Shown: piece by piece, positions 61,792 through 64,000 of the stretch
Position numbering within the stretch: the stretch's first letter is position 1
Layout: each line of letters starts with the position of its first letter
Assembly (NCBI RefSeq): GCF_015234215.1
Contig: NZ_JADEKP010000001.1
Coordinates: 744,001 to 808,000 of the forward strand
Length of the DNA: 64,000 nt
Reading direction: 5' to 3'
Source of the DNA: Clostridium chrysemydis
GTDB lineage: Bacteria; Bacillota; Clostridia; Clostridiales; Clostridiaceae
The notes under the pieces: model-generated
The model's input: the letters and a program-made list of their open reading frames with translations, nothing else
Told to the model about the DNA's origin: nothing
Database searches by the model: none
Position numbers and translations under genes: made by a program

Positions 61792-62082
61792 ATGAAAAAG
61801 AAAAATATCTTAATAATAATACTAGTAGCTTTATTTTTAATAGTTCCCTTTGTAATTAATTCAAACGGTGCATTTGAAGGGTCAGATGATGAGGCTAATA
61901 ATACAATTCAAGAATTAGACCCATCATATACGCCTTGGGCTAAATCTTTGTGGGAACCACCATCAGCAGAAGTCGAAAGTTTTTTATTTGCAGCACAAGC
62001 TGCAATAGGTGCAGGATTTATTGGTTACTTTGTAGGTTATAAAAAAGGCAAAAATGTTCCAAGAAATAAATCTATACAGTAA
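61792..62082 (+). CDS. cbiN: Cobalt transport protein CbiN
   Basis: CbiN is the small auxiliary subunit that completes metal loading of CbiM. The 96-residue protein has two helices, with the family loop FEGSDDEANNTIQELDPSYTPW (shown in part) and WEPPSAEVESFLFAAQAAIGAGFIGY. GGAGG lies in the end of cbiM, and its end overlaps cbiQ by 29 bases. Confidence 0.94.
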   Translation: MKKKNILIIILVALFLIVPFVINSNGAFEGSDDEANNTIQELDPSYTPWAKSLWEPPSAEVESFLFAAQAAIGAGFIGYFVGYKKGKNVPRNKSIQ

Positions 62083-62746
62083 TTTAAGTAAATTTAAAGA
62101 TATATCTGCACTTCAAAAAATTATTTTAGTTTTTTTATCTTTGATATATGCAGGGATGAGCAAAGATATCAATATGATTCTTTTAAATTGTATTATATTT
62201 ATTTTAATAAATTATATTTATAAAAATCCTTTAAAAGTTATATTGAAAATTGTTTTAATAAGTTTAACTTTTAGTGTTTTTTCATCTTTAGGATTATTTA
62301 TAAATAAAATAAGTATAAGTGAAATTATTTTAATTAATCTTAGGAGTTTAAGTGGTGCATTAAGTATAGGGTTTTTAGCACTAACTACTCCAATTACAAG
62401 TATTGCAAAGATTTTAAGCAGATTTGATATTTTAAGAGATATTTCTGACTTATTAATATTAACCGAGAGGTTTTTAATAATAATAGAAGAAGATTATAGG
62501 AAAATTTTTATATCTATAAAATCAAGATATGGCTTTAGAGATTTTAAAAGTAGCATTAAAGATATTGGTAAATGTTTAGGTTCATTATTTAAAAATATGT
62601 TTAATAGATTAAAAGAAATAAAGGTATCTTCTCAAAACAGGTGCTATAGAGGAAGGTTTTATTATAGGTGCGAAAACAAACTAAGTAAAAGTATGTTCTT
62701 ATTTATTTTTATATATGTAATATTATTTATATTAAAGATAATATGA
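62054..62746 (+). CDS. cbiQ: Cobalt ECF transporter T component CbiQ
   Basis: CbiQ is the membrane scaffold that couples the ATPase to CbiM. The 230-residue protein has five or six helices and a cytoplasmic helical stretch with ISIKSRYGFRDFKSS and the final NRCYRGRFYYR, corresponding to the paired Arg-containing coupling motifs of EcfT proteins. The ATPase gene cbiO does not follow; the next gene is unrelated. Confidence 0.9.
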   Translation: MFQEINLYSNLSKFKDISALQKIILVFLSLIYAGMSKDINMILLNCIIFILINYIYKNPLKVILKIVLISLTFSVFSSLGLFINKISISEIILINLRSLSGALSIGFLALTTPITSIAKILSRFDILRDISDLLILTERFLIIIEEDYRKIFISIKSRYGFRDFKSSIKDIGKCLGSLFKNMFNRLKEIKVSSQNRCYRGRFYYRCENKLSKSMFLFIFIYVILFILKII

Positions 62747-62793
62747 TTAATATTTCGCGTGTAGGAGATACTAGGTTTATGGAGGTAGTTACT

Positions 62794-63225
62794 ATGAAAG
62801 ATTATAAAATAGACTATTTTTCAAAATACTATTTTTATGAAATAGATGATTTTAAAAGAGAAGAATCTGGTGAATTTATTATAGAAAATATTGAAAAAAG
62901 TTCAAGGTTTGATTATAAGGGGTATTCTTACAAATATACTAAGTTTAATAATATATCAAAAGGTGAAACTATAAAAGATGCGATTTTAACTATAGACTCG
63001 GAAAAAATAGACCTTTTATTAAACGGAGATTTAATTCATTTAGATTTAAATTATAAATTTGAAGTACAAGAACTTGAAGATCACTTTAGAATAGGGACTA
63101 AATTAAGTGAAAAGTTTAAAGAATCATCCGTACTAATCTACGTAAATAAAGAAATAGGTAAAGAATTTATAGAGGATTTAGAAAAGGTGAAAACTAATAT
63201 TTTAAATAATATGAAGCGCGAATAA
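62794..63225 (+). CDS. Unknown protein at the end of the cbi operon
   Basis: The 143-residue acidic, Tyr-rich protein (for example YKIDYFSKYYFYEIDDFKREE, shown in part; NYKFEVQELEDHFRIGTKLSEKF) is not an ATPase, since no Walker or ABC signature is present. It has no membrane segment. ATG 62794 follows TGGAGGTAG; the longer frame from 62743 overlaps cbiQ. It lies 47 bases after cbiQ with no terminator between, so it probably shares the B12-regulated transcript. I do not recognise a family. Confidence 0.6.
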   Translation: MKDYKIDYFSKYYFYEIDDFKREESGEFIIENIEKSSRFDYKGYSYKYTKFNNISKGETIKDAILTIDSEKIDLLLNGDLIHLDLNYKFEVQELEDHFRIGTKLSEKFKESSVLIYVNKEIGKEFIEDLEKVKTNILNNMKRE

Positions 63226-63319
63226 TCGCCTTTACATTATTAATTTTCTTTAAAAATGAAAGTATTACTTTATATAACATATATTATGTAGAGTTTTAAG
63301 GTATAAGTTGAATTAGGTT

Positions 63320-63373
63320 CATATATATCAAAAAAATAAGCTATAATAATAGCTTATTTTTTTGATATATATG
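63320..63373. terminator. 24-bp perfect inverted repeat, bidirectional terminator
   Basis: Two 24-base arms (63320-63343 and 63350-63373) are exact inverted copies with a six-base loop; the inner part is AATAAGCTA/TAGCTTATT with a T7 tract. The right arm includes the stop and the last codons of the DNA glycosylase gene on the minus strand. Confidence 0.85.
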
Positions 63374-63977
63374 GATTGTTTTTAATATAATATCGCCATA
63401 AAAAATCTTTTGCTTCTTCTGCGTAATCTATTCCGATTCTTTTAGTTTCGACTATTTCGAAATTAGAAGTATTTCCGTCTAAAAGGTAAAACTCATCATT
63501 TTTATAGAGCTTTATGTTATTTAATGATTTATCTAAAGATAACGCAAGGCAAAGTTTTGAAGGGCCGTTAGTTAGGTTATATTTTTCCTTTTCTTTTAAA
63601 TCCTTAAAAGGTTTATTAAATCTTTTAAAGCTTAAGTAGTCAAAATCATTAAGAGGTTCTAAGGCTCTTATAAGAACTCCTTGAGGGTCATCTTTTTCAC
63701 CTGAAATAATATTAAAGCAATGATATTTTCCATATATAAAATAAATATAGGAAAATCCAGCACTTTCATATAAAGTTTTTGTTCTTTCAGTTTTCTTATT
63801 ATCGTAAGCGTGACAGGCTTTATCAATTTTGCCTATATAAGCTTCCGTTTCAACAATTTTTAGGTGTAAGGTTCTATTATCTATATTTCTAACTAAAATC
63901 ATTCCTAAAAGCTTTTTTGCTAAATCTCTTGCATCTATATTAAAAAAAGAGTCATCTTTAATTTTTTTATAAGTCAT
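63354..63977 (-). CDS. 3-methyladenine DNA glycosylase (AAG/MPG family)
   Basis: The enzyme excises alkylated purines in base-excision repair. The 207-residue product has [12 protein letters not shown], the catalytic Glu in [29 protein letters not shown] and the base-pocket block [21 protein letters not shown] 63977 follows TGAGGTGAT; an ATG at 63998 precedes that site. The gene lies entirely in the window; its promoter is off the right edge. Confidence 0.93.
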   Translation of the reverse strand: MTYKKIKDDSFFNIDARDLAKKLLGMILVRNIDNRTLHLKIVETEAYIGKIDKACHAYDNKKTERTKTLYESAGFSYIYFIYGKYHCFNIISGEKDDPQGVLIRALEPLNDFDYLSFKRFNKPFKDLKEKEKYNLTNGPSKLCLALSLDKSLNNIKLYKNDEFYLLDGNTSNFEIVETKRIGIDYAEEAKDFLWRYYIKNNPYISKK

Positions 63978-64000
63978 AGTTATCACCTCAATAAACATTT

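Noticed and set aside
62794-63225. cbiO after cbiQ
   Set aside because: The position fits, but the product is 143 residues and has no Walker A, Walker B or LSGGQ-type signature.
1-64000. tRNA, rRNA, CRISPR array, prophage or plasmid origin
   Set aside because: I saw no cloverleaf-like tRNA, no rRNA segment, no regularly spaced direct repeats and no phage structural genes on reading the window.

Overview
The window is about 64 kb of very AT-rich DNA that reads as the chromosome of an anaerobic, low-GC Firmicute, most likely Clostridium sensu stricto. The case rests on AT-rich codon use, strong AGGAGG/AGGTG ribosome sites with many TTG and GTG starts, a glycyl-radical pyruvate formate-lyase, anaerobic (cbi-type) cobalamin synthesis, a Gram-positive dlt operon, and an AgrD peptide whose tail matches the C. 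perfringens type. The genus is an inference; no rRNA or tRNA gene is visible.

Layout. 1-1721: a 5'-truncated gene and a PilX-like prepilin. 1.9-6.2 kb: DegV lipid-binding protein, two CmpB-like membrane paralogues, trmB, deoD. 6.5-7.3 kb: a transposase-derived gene that seems to have lost its catalytic residues. 7.95-12.2 kb: the teichoic-acid D-alanylation operon dltD-dltX-dltA-dltB-dltC, including a 48-residue dltX that overlaps the end of dltD. 12.3-24 kb: housekeeping and envelope genes (thioredoxin-like, FUSC, AI-2E family, L,D-transpeptidase, methyltransferase, nfo, an HxlR/SDR pair, a lipoprotein, pflB). 24.9-26.7 kb: an agr-like cassette (DUF5317-like protein, unknown membrane protein, agrB, agrD), followed by a GGDEF/HD-GYP protein. 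28.5-32.1 kb: a three-subunit molybdenum hydroxylase.

32.1-33.4 kb: a preQ1-I riboswitch ahead of a radical SAM protein (probable queuine lyase) and a QueT transporter. 33.9-35.4 kb: bioY-bioB. 35.5-36.6 kb: a divergent ECF S component and TudS-like desulfidase. 36.7-51.6 kb: pepT, methyltransferase, ferredoxin, a tandem pair of unknown paralogues, a RelA/SpoT-domain protein, nitroreductase, patatin, flavoprotein, YgiQ, a MecA-like penicillin-binding protein, msrB, two unknown genes, a CarD-like regulator and an anchored extracellular protein. 51.7-63.2 kb: a cobalamin riboswitch with two successive terminators controls cbiK-A-C-D-E-T-L-F-G-H-J and the cobalt importer genes cbiMNQ, with no cbiO in the window. 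The right edge holds a 3-methyladenine DNA glycosylase gene on the minus strand.

A theme is salvage and nutrient sensing by RNA switches and ECF-type uptake: queuosine precursors, biotin or dethiobiotin, a probable thiolated base, and cobalt for B12. The least explained parts are the agr-like cassette without a receptor, the tandem paralogues at 39.5-40.6 kb, ribosome sites buried in inverted repeats, the triplicated AACTAAGG after the preQ1 aptamer, and the orphan genes at 24.3, 49.4, 49.8 and 62.8 kb.
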